Assembly (NCBI GenBank): GCA_023457035.1
Contig: JAEWNN010000209.1
Span: 1-28,145, forward strand
Length of the DNA: 28,145 nucleotides
Origin: Verrucomicrobiota bacterium
GTDB taxonomy: Bacteria; Verrucomicrobiota; Verrucomicrobiia; Opitutales; Opitutaceae
Direction of reading: 5' to 3'
In this document: positions 6,532 to 15,543 of the stretch, in pieces
Numbering within the stretch: position 1 is the first letter of the stretch
Layout: every line of letters starts with the position of its first letter
Program-made: the position numbers and the translations under genes
Notes under the pieces: generated by a model
Databases searched by the model: none
Seen by the model: only the letters and a program-made list of their open reading frames with translations
What the model was told of the DNA's origin: nothing

Positions 6532-7277
6532 TGGGCGGACTTGGGTAGGCCGAGCACGTCCTGCATGTCGTAGAGTCCGGCCGGCTTGCCGAACACCCAG
6601 CGGGCCGCGTGCAGGGCACCACGGGCGAGGATCGCCCGATCGCCGGCCTTGTGGGTGAGCTCCACGCGCTCGCCGAGGGCGGCGAACAGGACCGTGTGGT
6701 CGCCGATGACGTCGCCGCCGCGCAGCGCATGGACGCCGATCTCGCGCTTGGTGCGCTCGCCGACGATGCCGTGGCGGCCGTGGCGCAGATCCGCTTCGCG
6801 GAGCTCGCGGGCGCGCATGAGGATCTCGAGGAGACTGGCGGCAGTGCCGCTGGGTGCGTCCTTCTTGAAGCGATGGTGCATCTCGATGACCTCCACGTCG
6901 AAGCTGTCGTCAAGCACGCGGGCGGCCTCGGCGACGAGGTGGAAGAGGACGTTGACGCCGACCGAGTAGTTGCTGGCCCAGACGGTCGGGATCGCGGTGG
7001 ACGCACGGGCGGAGAGCTTCGCGCGTTCCTCGCTGGAGTGGCCGGTGGTGCCGACGACCAGGGCCTTGCGGTGGCGGATCGCCAGATCGATCACGTTGGT
7101 CGTGACCGTGTGGTGGCTAAAATCGATGACGATGTCGCACGAGGGAAGCGCGGCGGCGAGATCATCGCCGATGTCGATCGCAGCGGCGACGGCAAGGCCG
7201 GCGTCCTTGGCGGAAGCGAGGAGCGCCTGCCCCATGCGGCCCTTCGAGCCGTTGATGAGAATGCGTGGTTGGGACAT
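6528..7277 (-). CDS. dapB: 4-hydroxy-tetrahydrodipicolinate reductase
   Basis: This 249-aa enzyme reduces the DapA product with NAD(P)H in the lysine/diaminopimelate pathway. The dinucleotide-binding motif is near the N-terminus (NGSKGRMG, 10-16), followed by GTTG (77-80) and ASNYSVGVN. The family signature E-HH-xx-K-x-DAPSGTA occurs at 132-145 and includes the catalytic His and Lys residues. I took the ATG at 7277, 5 nt after dapA; the frame is open further upstream, but that part lies within dapA and has no family resemblance. Its product feeds both lysine and the peptidoglycan cross-linking residue. Confidence 0.96.
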   Translation of the reverse strand: MSQPRILINGSKGRMGQALLASAKDAGLAVAAAIDIGDDLAAALPSCDIVIDFSHHTVTTNVIDLAIRHRKALVVGTTGHSSEERAKLSARASTAIPTVWASNYSVGVNVLFHLVAEAARVLDDSFDVEVIEMHHRFKKDAPSGTAASLLEILMRARELREADLRHGRHGIVGERTKREIGVHALRGGDVIGDHTVLFAALGERVELTHKAGDRAILARGALHAARWVFGKPAGLYDMQDVLGLPKSAQ

Positions 7278-7282
7278 GGGGA

Positions 7283-8173
7283 TCAGCGGGCGAGAGCGGC
7301 GAGGGTCTTTTCGATGAGGGCGCGGTTGGCCTCGGTCAGCTCGCAGAGCGGGAGGCGGACCTCCGGCGAGGCGATGAGGCCGAGCTTGGCCATGGCGTAT
7401 TTGGCCGGCACAGGGTTGGGTTCGACGAAGAGGTTCTTGAAGAGCGGCTGGAAACGGTGGTGGAGGGCGCCGGCCTCCGCGCGCTTGCCGGCGAGGGCGA
7501 GATCGCACAGTTGCGCGACCTCGGCGGGGAAGAGGTTGGAGGCGACGGAGATCACACCCTTGGCGCCGAGCGAGATGAAGGGGAGGGTGAGGCCGTCGTC
7601 GCCGCAGAGGATGGTGACGGAGTCGCCGCAGGCCTGGCGGAGCTGGTCGACGCGGTCGCAGGAGCCGCCGGCCTCCTTGATGTGGTTGACGTGCGGAAAC
7701 GCAGCGCGCAGGCGGGCGACGGTCTGGACGCCGATCTCGATGCCGCAGCGGCCGGGGATCGAGTAGAGGACGATCGGCTTGGCGGTGGCCTCGGCAATCG
7801 CGCTGAAATGCCGGTACAGCCCTTCTTGGCTGGGCTTGTTGTAGTAGGGGGCGACGACGAGCATGGCGTCGGCGCCGGCGGCGTCGGCCTTCCTGGTGAG
7901 CTCGACGGCTTCGCGGGTGGAATTGGAGCCGGTGCCGGCGATCACGGGCACGCGGCCAGCCGCGCGGGCGACGACACGGCGGATCACCTCGATGTGTTCC
8001 TCGTAATCGAGCGTTGGCGACTCCCCGGTGGTGCCAACGGGCACGAGTCCCTTGATGCCGCCGGCGATCTGGGCGTCCACCAGACGCTCGAGGTCGTCGT
8101 GGGCGATTTGGCCGTTGCGGAAGGGCGTCACAAGTGCGGTGATGGCGCCGGAGAACTCGCGCGGATTGCTCAT
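7283..8173 (-). CDS. dapA: 4-hydroxy-tetrahydrodipicolinate synthase
   Basis: This 296-aa TIM-barrel enzyme condenses pyruvate with aspartate semialdehyde, the branch point to diaminopimelate and lysine. The Schiff-base lysine is Lys166 in HIKEAGGS. Tyr137 lies in YSIPGRCG, where many homologues have YNVPGRTG, and the GTTGE loop (47-51) binds the substrate carboxylate. Length is normal. It is the first gene of dapA-dapB-ruvA and is divergent from the pilT-like gene across 127 bp that must hold both promoters. No lysine riboswitch is apparent in that short gap. Confidence 0.96.
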   Translation of the reverse strand: MSNPREFSGAITALVTPFRNGQIAHDDLERLVDAQIAGGIKGLVPVGTTGESPTLDYEEHIEVIRRVVARAAGRVPVIAGTGSNSTREAVELTRKADAAGADAMLVVAPYYNKPSQEGLYRHFSAIAEATAKPIVLYSIPGRCGIEIGVQTVARLRAAFPHVNHIKEAGGSCDRVDQLRQACGDSVTILCGDDGLTLPFISLGAKGVISVASNLFPAEVAQLCDLALAGKRAEAGALHHRFQPLFKNLFVEPNPVPAKYAMAKLGLIASPEVRLPLCELTEANRALIEKTLAALAR

Positions 8174-8300
8174 TGCTAAGGGATTTTTGATTGCCGGTTT
8201 ACGAAACGATACCTTGAGGAGAATTGCAGCGGACGGTAGCTAAAATCCATCCCATTTTGCCCAACGGAACGTGTCCATGCGGAAACAAGCCCCAGCCTAA

Positions 8301-9383
8301 ATGCACACCCAGATTTTCAACGAGTTGCTCAAGCTCGGCGTCGAGACCGGAGCAAGCGATTGCATCATCAAAACCAACAAGGTCGGCTACCTCCGCATCA
8401 GCGGTCGGCTCAAGCCGGTGGATATGGAGCCGATCCCGCGGCACATCATCCAGGCGTTCGTCGACGAGTATGTGCCGTTCGTCTTCAAGCCGCAGTGGGA
8501 CACCGACGGGCAGATCGACTTCGCCTACACCGCCGAGAACATCGGGCGGTTCCGCGTCAACGCCTTCCAGCAGCGCGGCTCGATCTCCGTGGTCTTCCGC
8601 CACATCAAGAGCCACATCCCGACCTTTGCCGACCTCAACCTCCAGCCCGATCGCCTGATCAAGCTTGCCCAAGTCAAGGACGGGCTCGTCTTGGTCTGCG
8701 GCCCGACCGGCTCGGGCAAGAGTTCGACAATGGCCTCGATGCTCAACTGGATTAACCAGAATCTGGAGCGCCACATCGTGACGATGGAGGACCCGATCGA
8801 GTTCACGTTTCAGGATGGCAAGTCGATCTTCAACCAGCGCGAGATCGGCATCGACACCCCGAGCTTCTCTCTGGCCGTGCGCTCAGTGCTGCGCCAGAAC
8901 CCCGACATCATCCTCATCGGTGAGATGCGCGACGCCGTTTCGCTCGAGACCGCGCTGTCCGCCGCCGAGACCGGCCACTTGGTCATCACGACCCTGCACT
9001 CGGCCAACGTCCAGCAGTCGATCAACCGTATCTTCGAGTTCTTCCCGCACGAGCAACACGAGCAGATCCGCCGGCAGATCTCCGCGGTGATCAAAGGCAT
9101 CGTCTGCCAGAAGCTCGTCCCCGCGCTGGAGGGAGGCGGGCGTTACGCCGCGCAGGAGGTGCTCATGGTGGACTCGACCGCCCGCAACCTCATCCTCGAG
9201 GGCCATTTCGACAAGGTGCAGGCCCTGCTCGAGGCGACCACCGAGACGAACTCAATCTCCTTCAACAAGGACCTCTACCGCCTCATCAAAGAGGGCAAGA
9301 TCGCCAAGAGCGACGGGTTGCGCGTCTCGCCGAACCCGCAGTCGCTGGAGATGAACCTCAAGGGCATCTTCATCCGGACGTAA
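8301..9383 (+). CDS. pilT: PilT-family type IV pilus retraction ATPase
   Basis: This 360-aa cytoplasmic hexameric ATPase is predicted to depolymerise type IV pili for twitching and DNA uptake. It has an N-terminal PAS-like domain (about 1-100), then Walker A GPTGSGKS (134-141), the Asp box TMEDPIEF (161-168), Walker B ILIGEMRD (204-211) and the His box GHLVITTLH (225-233). Near the C-terminus, TARNLILEGH corresponds to the AIRNLI helix of PilT. It could also be a PilU paralogue. It stands alone, as retraction ATPase genes often do; no other pilus genes are in the window. No Shine-Dalgarno sequence is seen before the ATG. Confidence 0.93.
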   Translation: MHTQIFNELLKLGVETGASDCIIKTNKVGYLRISGRLKPVDMEPIPRHIIQAFVDEYVPFVFKPQWDTDGQIDFAYTAENIGRFRVNAFQQRGSISVVFRHIKSHIPTFADLNLQPDRLIKLAQVKDGLVLVCGPTGSGKSSTMASMLNWINQNLERHIVTMEDPIEFTFQDGKSIFNQREIGIDTPSFSLAVRSVLRQNPDIILIGEMRDAVSLETALSAAETGHLVITTLHSANVQQSINRIFEFFPHEQHEQIRRQISAVIKGIVCQKLVPALEGGGRYAAQEVLMVDSTARNLILEGHFDKVQALLEATTETNSISFNKDLYRLIKEGKIAKSDGLRVSPNPQSLEMNLKGIFIRT

Positions 9384-9654
9384 ACGGTCCGGACCGCCGC
9401 GGCGGACCGTGTGGGCGCTTTTGCACGGCGCAGCGCCCGCCGGCCGCAGAGTACGGTTTGGCGAGATCCGCCGCGTGCGGCACTCGTGCCAGCGGTTCCG
9501 GTGGCCCGGTGTGGGCGGCCGGGCCAACTCCCCCGCTCGCCAGTCGGGCACAGGGTGGGGGAGTCGGGACCTCCCACGGTTGCGGACGGCGGAATCGCGG
9601 CCCGAACTTCGGACTTGGTTTTTGGGAAGCCGGCCCATTTCCTCCCCCTCTCTC
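9384..9654. other. 271-bp structured intergenic region between pilT and fabD
   Basis: This gap holds three self-complementary segments: ACGGTCCG/CGGACCGT (9384-9391 with 9403-9410, directly after the pilT stop), GGGCGCT/AGCGCCC (9413-9419 with 9432-9438), and ACTCCCCC/GGGGGAGT (9527-9534 with 9557-9564). None has a proper T tract, so they may be weak terminators, decayed repeats or a structured 5' leader of fabD. No coding sequence is convincing. Confidence 0.45.
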
Positions 9655-10563
9655 ATGTCACTCGCCCTCATTTTCTCCGGTCAAGGAGCCCAAAAGGTCG
9701 GCATGGGCAAAAGCCTCGCCGACAACGCCGCCACTGCCGCGCGGATCTATGCCCGCGCCAACGAGGTGCTCGGTTGGGACTTGGCCAAGATGTGTTTCGA
9801 AGGTCCCGACGAGCTTCTTGTCCCGACCCGCGTGTGCCAGCCGGCGCTCTTCGTGCACGGCTACACCCTCTACTCGCTGCTCCAGGAGCAGGGACGCCTC
9901 GCCAACCTGACCACCGTGGCCGGTCTGAGCCTCGGAGAGGTCACCGCCCTGACCGTCGCCGGCGTGTTCGATTTCGACACCGGTCTGCGTGTCGTCGCCG
10001 AGCGCGGCCGGCTCATGCAGGTCGCCTGCGAGGCCACCCGCGGCGGCATGGCCAGCATCATCGGCGAGGACCTCGCCAAGATCAGCGACCTCTGCCAAGA
10101 GTTCGACATCGAGGTCGCGAACCTCAACTGCCCCGGCCAGGTGGTCGTCTCCGGCGAGAAGACCAAGGTCGACGCCTGTGTGACCGCCGCCAAGGAGCGC
10201 GGGATGAAAAAGGTCATCCCCCTCAATGTCGCCGGTGCCTACCACAGCCGCCTCATGGAGCCGGCCCGCGCCGAGTTCGCCCAGTTCCTCCAAACCGTCC
10301 CGTTCAACGCCCCGAAGCTGCAGGTGCTCACCAACGTCACCGGCAAGCAGGTCACCGAGCCGGCCGTCATCCGCGAGATGCTCGTCAGGCAGGTCGTCTC
10401 GTCGGTGCGCTGGGAGGATTGCATGCGCGAGGCCGCCGTGCTCGGCGTCACCGAGTACTGGGAGTGCGGCCCGGGCGCCGTGCTCGCCGGCTTGGCCCGC
10501 CGCATCAACAAGGAGTGGCCCACCAAAACCTTCAACGAGTACGCCGACCTCGCCGCGGTCTGA
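9655..10563 (+). CDS. fabD: Malonyl-CoA:ACP transacylase
   Basis: This 302-aa enzyme loads malonate onto acyl carrier protein for fatty-acid synthesis. The N-terminus has the oxyanion motif FSGQGAQ. The nucleophile is Ser92 in GLSLGE, where E. coli FabD has GHSLGE; the Leu variant also occurs in other FabD and polyketide acyltransferases. Arg117 (carboxylate binding) lies in ERGRLMQ and the catalytic His197 in AYHSRLM. The ATG at 9655 matches the family N-terminus (SLALIFSGQG). It is followed 24 nt later by lepA. No other fab genes adjoin it; fabZ and fabI are about 7 kb away on the opposite strand. Confidence 0.95.
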   Translation: MSLALIFSGQGAQKVGMGKSLADNAATAARIYARANEVLGWDLAKMCFEGPDELLVPTRVCQPALFVHGYTLYSLLQEQGRLANLTTVAGLSLGEVTALTVAGVFDFDTGLRVVAERGRLMQVACEATRGGMASIIGEDLAKISDLCQEFDIEVANLNCPGQVVVSGEKTKVDACVTAAKERGMKKVIPLNVAGAYHSRLMEPARAEFAQFLQTVPFNAPKLQVLTNVTGKQVTEPAVIREMLVRQVVSSVRWEDCMREAAVLGVTEYWECGPGAVLAGLARRINKEWPTKTFNEYADLAAV

Positions 10564-10587
10564 CGCCCGATCGCTCCCGCCCCCAGC

Positions 10588-12387
10588 ATGGACGTCTCCC
10601 TCAAGCGCAACTTCTGCATCATCGCCCACGTCGACCACGGAAAGACGACGCTCTCCGACCGGTTGCTCGAGTACACCAGCACCGTTTCCAAGCGGGTGCT
10701 GCAGGCGCAGCATCTCGACTCGATGGATCTCGAACGCGAACGAGGCATCACCATCAAGTCGCACCCGGTCACGATGCAGTACACGGCCAAGGATGGTAAG
10801 ACCTACCAACTCGGCCTGATGGACACCCCCGGCCACGTGGACTTCAACTACGAGGTCTCGCGCAGTCTGGCGGCCTGCGAGGGGGCGGCGCTCCTGATCG
10901 ACGCCTCCCAGGGGGTCGAAGCGCAGACGGTGGCCAATGCCCACCTGGCGTTCGGCCAGAACCTCAAGGTCGTGCCGGTCATCAACAAGATCGACCTGCC
11001 CAGCGCCAACCTCGAGCTCTGCCTGCGCCAGATGGAGGACATCCTCACCATCTCGCACGACGAGGCCATCCTCGCCAGCGGCAAGTCCGGCATCGGCATC
11101 GAGGACATCCTCGAGGCCGTCGTCGCCCGCGTGCCGCCGCCGCGGTGGACCGATTACCCGGCCGCGCGCATCCTGGTGTTTGATTCGATGTACGACACCT
11201 ACCGCGGCGTCATCGCCTATGTCCGCGTGTTCTCTGGTTCCATCAAGGCCGGCGACTTCGCCCTCCTCATGTCGAACAACGTCAAGTTTGAGGTGAAGGA
11301 AGTCGGCACGTTCACGCCGAAGATGGAGGTCACCGACATCCTCGAGGCGGGCGATGTCGGCTACGTGGTCTGCAACATCAAGACCGTTTCCGAGATCCGC
11401 ACTGGCGACACCATCACCTTGGCCAGCAAGCCCGCCGCCGAGATGCTCCCGGGCTACAAGGAGGTCCGGCCGATGGTGTTCAGCGGCATCTATCCGATCG
11501 ACACCTCGGATTTCGAGAAGCTGCGCACCGCGCTGGGCAAGCTCCAGCTCAACGACTCCGCCTTCCAGTACCAGGCCGAGAGTTCCGTCGCCCTCGGCTT
11601 CGGTTTCCGCTGCGGCTTCCTCGGGCTGCTCCACATGGAGATCGTCATCGAGCGCATCCGCCGCGAATACGACGTCGACATCATCTCCACCTACCCGAGC
11701 GTCATCTACCAGGTCCGCCTCGAAGGCGCCGACAAGCCCATCGAAGTCGACAATCCGGTGCAGTTGCCCGACGTCTCCAGCATCGCCGAGATCCTCGAGC
11801 CCACGATCAAGGCCACCATCCACATCCCGAACTGGGCGCTGGGCGACGTGCTGGGCATCGTGCAGGACAAACGCGGCACCTGCGACCACACCGACACGCT
11901 CGACGACACCCGCGTGATGCTCACCTGTACGCTCCCGCTCAACGAGATCCTCGTCGATTTCCACGACCGGTTGAAGAGCGTCACCCGCGGCTACGGCTCC
12001 ATGGACTACGAGCTCAGCGGCTACGTCGCCTCCGACCTCGTCAAGCTCGACATCCTCGTCAACGCCGAGCCCGTCGACGCGTTCTCCTCGATTTGCCACC
12101 GCTCGAAGGCCGAGGGCAAGGGCCGGGCGCTGTGCGAGAAGCTCAAGGAGATCATCCCGCCGCAGATGTTCCAGATCGCCGTCCAAGCCGCCATCGGTGG
12201 CAAGATCATCGCCCGCGAGTCCGTGCGCGCCATGCGCAAGGACGTCACGGCGAAGTGCTACGGTGGCGACATCTCCCGCAAGCGCAAGCTCCTCGACAAG
12301 CAGAAGGAGGGAAAGAAGAAGATGAAGCAGATCGGCTCCGTCTCGATCCCGCCCGAAGCCTTCATCCAGGTGCTCAAGACCACCTGA
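10588..12387 (+). CDS. lepA: Elongation factor 4 (LepA), ribosomal GTPase
   Basis: This 599-aa translational GTPase acts on stalled or pre-translocation ribosomes. The G1 motif AHVDHGKT is at residues 13-20, followed by the switch I segment RERGITIKS, G3 DTPGHVDF and G4 NKID. The later domains and the C-terminal LepA-specific domain (GGDISRKRKLLDKQKEGKKKM) are complete, and the length matches the family. It lies 24 nt after fabD and 25 nt before lepB. The lepA-lepB order is shared by many bacteria and supports co-transcription. Confidence 0.98.
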   Translation: MDVSLKRNFCIIAHVDHGKTTLSDRLLEYTSTVSKRVLQAQHLDSMDLERERGITIKSHPVTMQYTAKDGKTYQLGLMDTPGHVDFNYEVSRSLAACEGAALLIDASQGVEAQTVANAHLAFGQNLKVVPVINKIDLPSANLELCLRQMEDILTISHDEAILASGKSGIGIEDILEAVVARVPPPRWTDYPAARILVFDSMYDTYRGVIAYVRVFSGSIKAGDFALLMSNNVKFEVKEVGTFTPKMEVTDILEAGDVGYVVCNIKTVSEIRTGDTITLASKPAAEMLPGYKEVRPMVFSGIYPIDTSDFEKLRTALGKLQLNDSAFQYQAESSVALGFGFRCGFLGLLHMEIVIERIRREYDVDIISTYPSVIYQVRLEGADKPIEVDNPVQLPDVSSIAEILEPTIKATIHIPNWALGDVLGIVQDKRGTCDHTDTLDDTRVMLTCTLPLNEILVDFHDRLKSVTRGYGSMDYELSGYVASDLVKLDILVNAEPVDAFSSICHRSKAEGKGRALCEKLKEIIPPQMFQIAVQAAIGGKIIARESVRAMRKDVTAKCYGGDISRKRKLLDKQKEGKKKMKQIGSVSIPPEAFIQVLKTT

Positions 12388-12412
12388 GCCCGGAACGCCC
12401 CGCCAACCCGCC

Positions 12413-13702
12413 ATGTTCAGCTTCCTCCTGACCCAGGCCGCGCGCGCGCGGCGCGACGCGACCAACTGGCTCGAGGTGGCCGACAAGGTCTACCATTACC
12501 GGCGCGATCTGCTCTCCGAAGCCGAACTGGCCGAGCTCAACCAGCGCCGCGCCGAACTGAAGGCCAGGATCAAGGCCAAGGCCGACGCCGCCCAGCTCAA
12601 GCTCGCCGTCGAGGCGCTGGAACAGACGCTCCACCGCACCGGCGGCCGCGTGTATCCGAAGGGCACGCTCGCCGACAACGTCGAGTTCTTCCTCGCCGCC
12701 GCGATCGTGATCCTCGGCATCCGCGCGTTCTTCGTGCAGCCGTTCAAGATCCCGACCAACTCGATGTGGCCGACCTATTTCGGGATGAAGCACGAGGTCT
12801 TCGTGGACCCGCAGTCTGCGCCCGGTCCGGTCGCCCGGGCCTTGCGGTTGGCCGCCTTCGGCGCCACCCGGCGAGAGGTCGTCGCGCCGGTCGATGGCGA
12901 ACTGCGGATCCCGTTTGTTCCGGGCGAGAGCCGGCTCGTGGTGCCATACTCGCTGGTGCCCGGGCGCAAGTGGCTCGTCGTGCCCACCACGTTGCGCGAG
13001 TACACGCTCTTCGTCGGCGAGGCGCCCGTGCCGGTGCGTGTCCCGGGCGATTTCGATTTCGATACGCTCGTGATGGATACCTATCTCGATGGCCAGTATC
13101 ACGGCCGCGAGACCCTCGAGGCACTGCGCAAGGCGGGGCGAATCCAGGAGACTGTCATCGCGCTCAATGACCGCGGCCAGCGCAAGAGCATGCGCACCCT
13201 GATGCTCGGCACCGGCCGGAAGGTCCAGCGGGCACAGGTTGCCCTGAGTTTCGATGTGCTCACCGGCGACCAGCTCTTCGTCGACCGGTTCAGCTACAAT
13301 TTTTTCCGGCCCGAGGTGGGGCAGGGCTTCGTTTTCCGCACCGGCAACATCGCCGGCATCGGCCAGGACCAGTACTACATCAAACGACTCGTCGGCACGC
13401 CGGGCGACACCTTGGAGGTCAAGGAACCGGTGCTGTTGCGCAACGGGGCGCCGATCACCGGGGCCGAGGCATTCGGTCTCAATGCCAACCGCACTGGGCT
13501 TTATCACGGCTACCAAGCCGGCGGCCTGCTCGCAGCGGGCCAGAAAGTGACTGTCGCCGACGGCCAGTACTTCGCACTCGGCGACAACTCGTTCAACAGC
13601 GCCGACGGCCGCGTGTGGGGGTTCGTGCCCGCCAAGGACGCGATCGGACGGCCGTTGTTCATCTACTATCCGTTCACCCGTCGCTGGGGTCCGGCGCGAT
13701 AA
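12413..13702 (+). CDS. lepB: Signal peptidase I with large insertion
   Basis: This is the membrane-bound Ser/Lys protease that cleaves signal peptides of exported proteins. The charged N-terminal region (about 1-85) looks coiled-coil-like, and one membrane span lies at about 91-109. The catalytic serine is Ser117 in PTNSMWPT and the general-base lysine is Lys324 in YYIKRLVGTPGD; box E is GDNSFNSADGR near the C-terminus. Ser and Lys are 207 residues apart, against 55 in E. coli LepB (Ser91, Lys146), so about 150 extra residues are inserted between the Ser box and GDQLFVDRF. All catalytic boxes are intact, so it should be active. It follows lepA in the same operon. Confidence 0.94.
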   Translation: MFSFLLTQAARARRDATNWLEVADKVYHYRRDLLSEAELAELNQRRAELKARIKAKADAAQLKLAVEALEQTLHRTGGRVYPKGTLADNVEFFLAAAIVILGIRAFFVQPFKIPTNSMWPTYFGMKHEVFVDPQSAPGPVARALRLAAFGATRREVVAPVDGELRIPFVPGESRLVVPYSLVPGRKWLVVPTTLREYTLFVGEAPVPVRVPGDFDFDTLVMDTYLDGQYHGRETLEALRKAGRIQETVIALNDRGQRKSMRTLMLGTGRKVQRAQVALSFDVLTGDQLFVDRFSYNFFRPEVGQGFVFRTGNIAGIGQDQYYIKRLVGTPGDTLEVKEPVLLRNGAPITGAEAFGLNANRTGLYHGYQAGGLLAAGQKVTVADGQYFALGDNSFNSADGRVWGFVPAKDAIGRPLFIYYPFTRRWGPAR

Positions 13703-13811
13703 CTGCGCCAGTGGCTGGCTCAGCCGGGGCCGGAGCCGTCCGAAGCGGCCATGGGAACGCAGACCGCGCCCAGCGGAGGTCTCAGCTTGGGGCCATCTCA
13801 GGGAAAAGCAT

Positions 13812-13840
13812 CATGGTGCACAATAGGCATTATGTCTAAT
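13812..13840 (+). promoter_or_regulatory. AT-rich block, possible malQ promoter
   Basis: An AT-rich stretch in GC-rich surroundings contains TCTAAT (13835-13840), five of six matches to a -10 box, 75 nt before the malQ ATG. No good -35 box is seen at 16-18 nt spacing. The rest of the 13703-13914 gap holds nothing else recognisable. Confidence 0.25.
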
Positions 13841-13914
13841 AAGTGACGGACAGATTGTTGGTGCTGAATCGGGCCTTCCCCCGCCGCTGTATCCGTGCAT
13901 TCTTCCCACCGCGC

Positions 13915-15468
13915 ATGAGCTCATCCACCGCTCCGCTGTTCAACTGGCTCGATCACCGGGCCGCAGGCGTCCTCCTTCACCCCACGTCATTCCCCGGACC
14001 GCATGGCATAGGCACTCTCGACGGCCACGCCACCCGGTTCCTCGAGTTCCTCGCTCGCGCCGGGTTCAGCTACTGGCAAACCTGCCCGCTCGGCGCGACC
14101 GGCTACGGCAACTCACCGTACCAATCCTTCTCCGCCTTCGCCGGCAACCCGTACCTGATCGACCTCGACCCGCTGGTGACGGCCGGTCTGCTTGAACCCG
14201 GTGAGTTGGCCCGGCTCGCCGCCCTCGATTCCGCCCGGGTCGATTTCGGCGCAATCTGGACGCACAAATGGCCCGTGCTCTTCGCCGCCGCCGAACGCTT
14301 CCAGCAGAACCCCGTCGCGTTGCCCTACGGCGATTTCCTGGAGTTCTGCGCCTCCCATTGCGACTGGCTCGACAGCTATGCCTACTTCCTCGCCCTCAAG
14401 GACCACTTCGCGGGTCGCCCTTGGTGGGAATGGCCGGCCGAGCAACGCGATTTCGAGAAAGCCGCCAAATCCCCGCTGCGCCGCACACTTTCCGCGCGAA
14501 TCTTCGCGCACCAGTTTCTCCAGTACCTCTTCTTCGGCCAGTGGCGCCGGCTCCGCGCCAACGCGGACACGCTTGGGATTCGGATCATCGGCGACGTGCC
14601 GATCTTCGTCGCGCAGGACAGCGCCGATGTCTGGGCGAACCCCGATCTGTTCCTCCTCGATCCATCCACCCGGCGCCCGACCTTTGTCGCCGGCGTGCCG
14701 CCCGACTACTTCTCCGCCGACGGCCAGCTCTGGGGCAACCCGCTCTACGACTGGTCGGTGCATCGCCAGACCGGCTACGCGTGGTGGTTGCGCCGCCTCG
14801 CGGCCACCTTCGATCTCTGCGATGTCGTCCGCATAGACCACTTCCGCGGGTTCGAGAGCTACTGGGCCGTGCCGGCCGGGGCTCCGAATGCCCGCCGGGG
14901 GTCTTGGGAGCCCGGTCCGGGGCTCGACTTCTTCCGCGCGGTGCGCGCGGCCTTCCCCGAGGCGAAGATCATCGCCGAGGACCTCGGCGTGCTCACCCCT
15001 GAGGTCGCCGCCCTGCGCGACGCCACCGGGTTGCCCGGCATGGCCATCTCGCAGTTCGCGTTCGGCGGCGACGCCCGGAACCTCTACCTGCCGCACAACC
15101 ACGTGCCGAACTGTGTCCTATACCCTGGTACGCACGACAACGACACAACCCGCGGCTGGTACGGCTCGGTCGACGAGCTGACCCGCGACCATGTGCGCCG
15201 CTATTTCCGCATCAGCGGCACCGAGATCCAGTGGGACTTCATCCGCGCGGCCTACGCCTCGCCCTGCCGTCTCGCGGTCGTCCCGCTCCAGGACCTGCTC
15301 AACCTCGACAGTGCCGCCCGCTTCAACACCCCCGGTGTTCCCGACGGCAACTGGGAGTGGCGCTACAACTCCGCCCAGATCGAGAACCTCGAGCACCGGA
15401 GCGCCGCCTATCTGCTCGAGCTCGGCGAACTCTACGGACGCCTTCCCGAGGAGAAACCCGCAGTCTGA
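13915..15468 (+). CDS. malQ: 4-alpha-glucanotransferase (amylomaltase, GH77)
   Basis: This 517-aa cytoplasmic enzyme transfers alpha-1,4-glucan segments, in maltodextrin use or glycogen turnover. GH77 features are clear: N-terminal GVLLHPTSFPGPHGIG, GDVPIFVAQDSADVW, the nucleophile Asp308 in VRIDHFRGFESYW, the acid/base Glu355 in IIAEDLG, and the third carboxylate Asp408 in GTHDNDT. Length is that of compact bacterial amylomaltases. I chose ATG 13915; an open frame reaches back to 13843 but those residues have no family counterpart. It is a single-gene unit that ends against the convergent oleB, with REP-like hairpins between them. Confidence 0.96.
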   Translation: MSSSTAPLFNWLDHRAAGVLLHPTSFPGPHGIGTLDGHATRFLEFLARAGFSYWQTCPLGATGYGNSPYQSFSAFAGNPYLIDLDPLVTAGLLEPGELARLAALDSARVDFGAIWTHKWPVLFAAAERFQQNPVALPYGDFLEFCASHCDWLDSYAYFLALKDHFAGRPWWEWPAEQRDFEKAAKSPLRRTLSARIFAHQFLQYLFFGQWRRLRANADTLGIRIIGDVPIFVAQDSADVWANPDLFLLDPSTRRPTFVAGVPPDYFSADGQLWGNPLYDWSVHRQTGYAWWLRRLAATFDLCDVVRIDHFRGFESYWAVPAGAPNARRGSWEPGPGLDFFRAVRAAFPEAKIIAEDLGVLTPEVAALRDATGLPGMAISQFAFGGDARNLYLPHNHVPNCVLYPGTHDNDTTRGWYGSVDELTRDHVRRYFRISGTEIQWDFIRAAYASPCRLAVVPLQDLLNLDSAARFNTPGVPDGNWEWRYNSAQIENLEHRSAAYLLELGELYGRLPEEKPAV

Positions 15469-15505
15469 CCTGCCTGCGCGGACAGTCGTGCGCTCGCTGT
15501 TCCAT

Positions 15506-15534
15506 GTAGCGAAGGCCGTGAGGCCTTCGACTCC
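15506..15534 (+). repeat. REP-like GTAG hairpin element, copy 3
   Basis: This 29-nt element has GTAG, a perfect 8-bp stem (CGAAGGCC with GGCCTTCG), a GTGA loop and the tail ACTCC. It is 22/29 identical to copy 1 (2278 to 2250) and shares loop, stem ends and tail with copy 2. It lies between convergent malQ and oleB and may also act as a transcription stop or mRNA stabiliser. Confidence 0.7.
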
Positions 15535-15543
15535 GTGCTTTCG

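Noticed and set aside
8174..8300. Lysine riboswitch before dapA
   Set aside because: The gap is only 127 bp, is shared with a divergent gene, and lacks the long structured aptamer that a lysine riboswitch needs.
9384..9654. Strong terminator or small RNA after pilT
   Set aside because: Three hairpins are present but none has a T tract, and no promoter-like sequence is evident, so the region is reported only as structured.
9658..12486. A 942-codon minus-strand frame opposite fabD and lepA
   Set aside because: It is the antisense shadow of two unmistakable genes, has Asp/Gly/Arg-rich composition typical of such shadows, and shows no domain.
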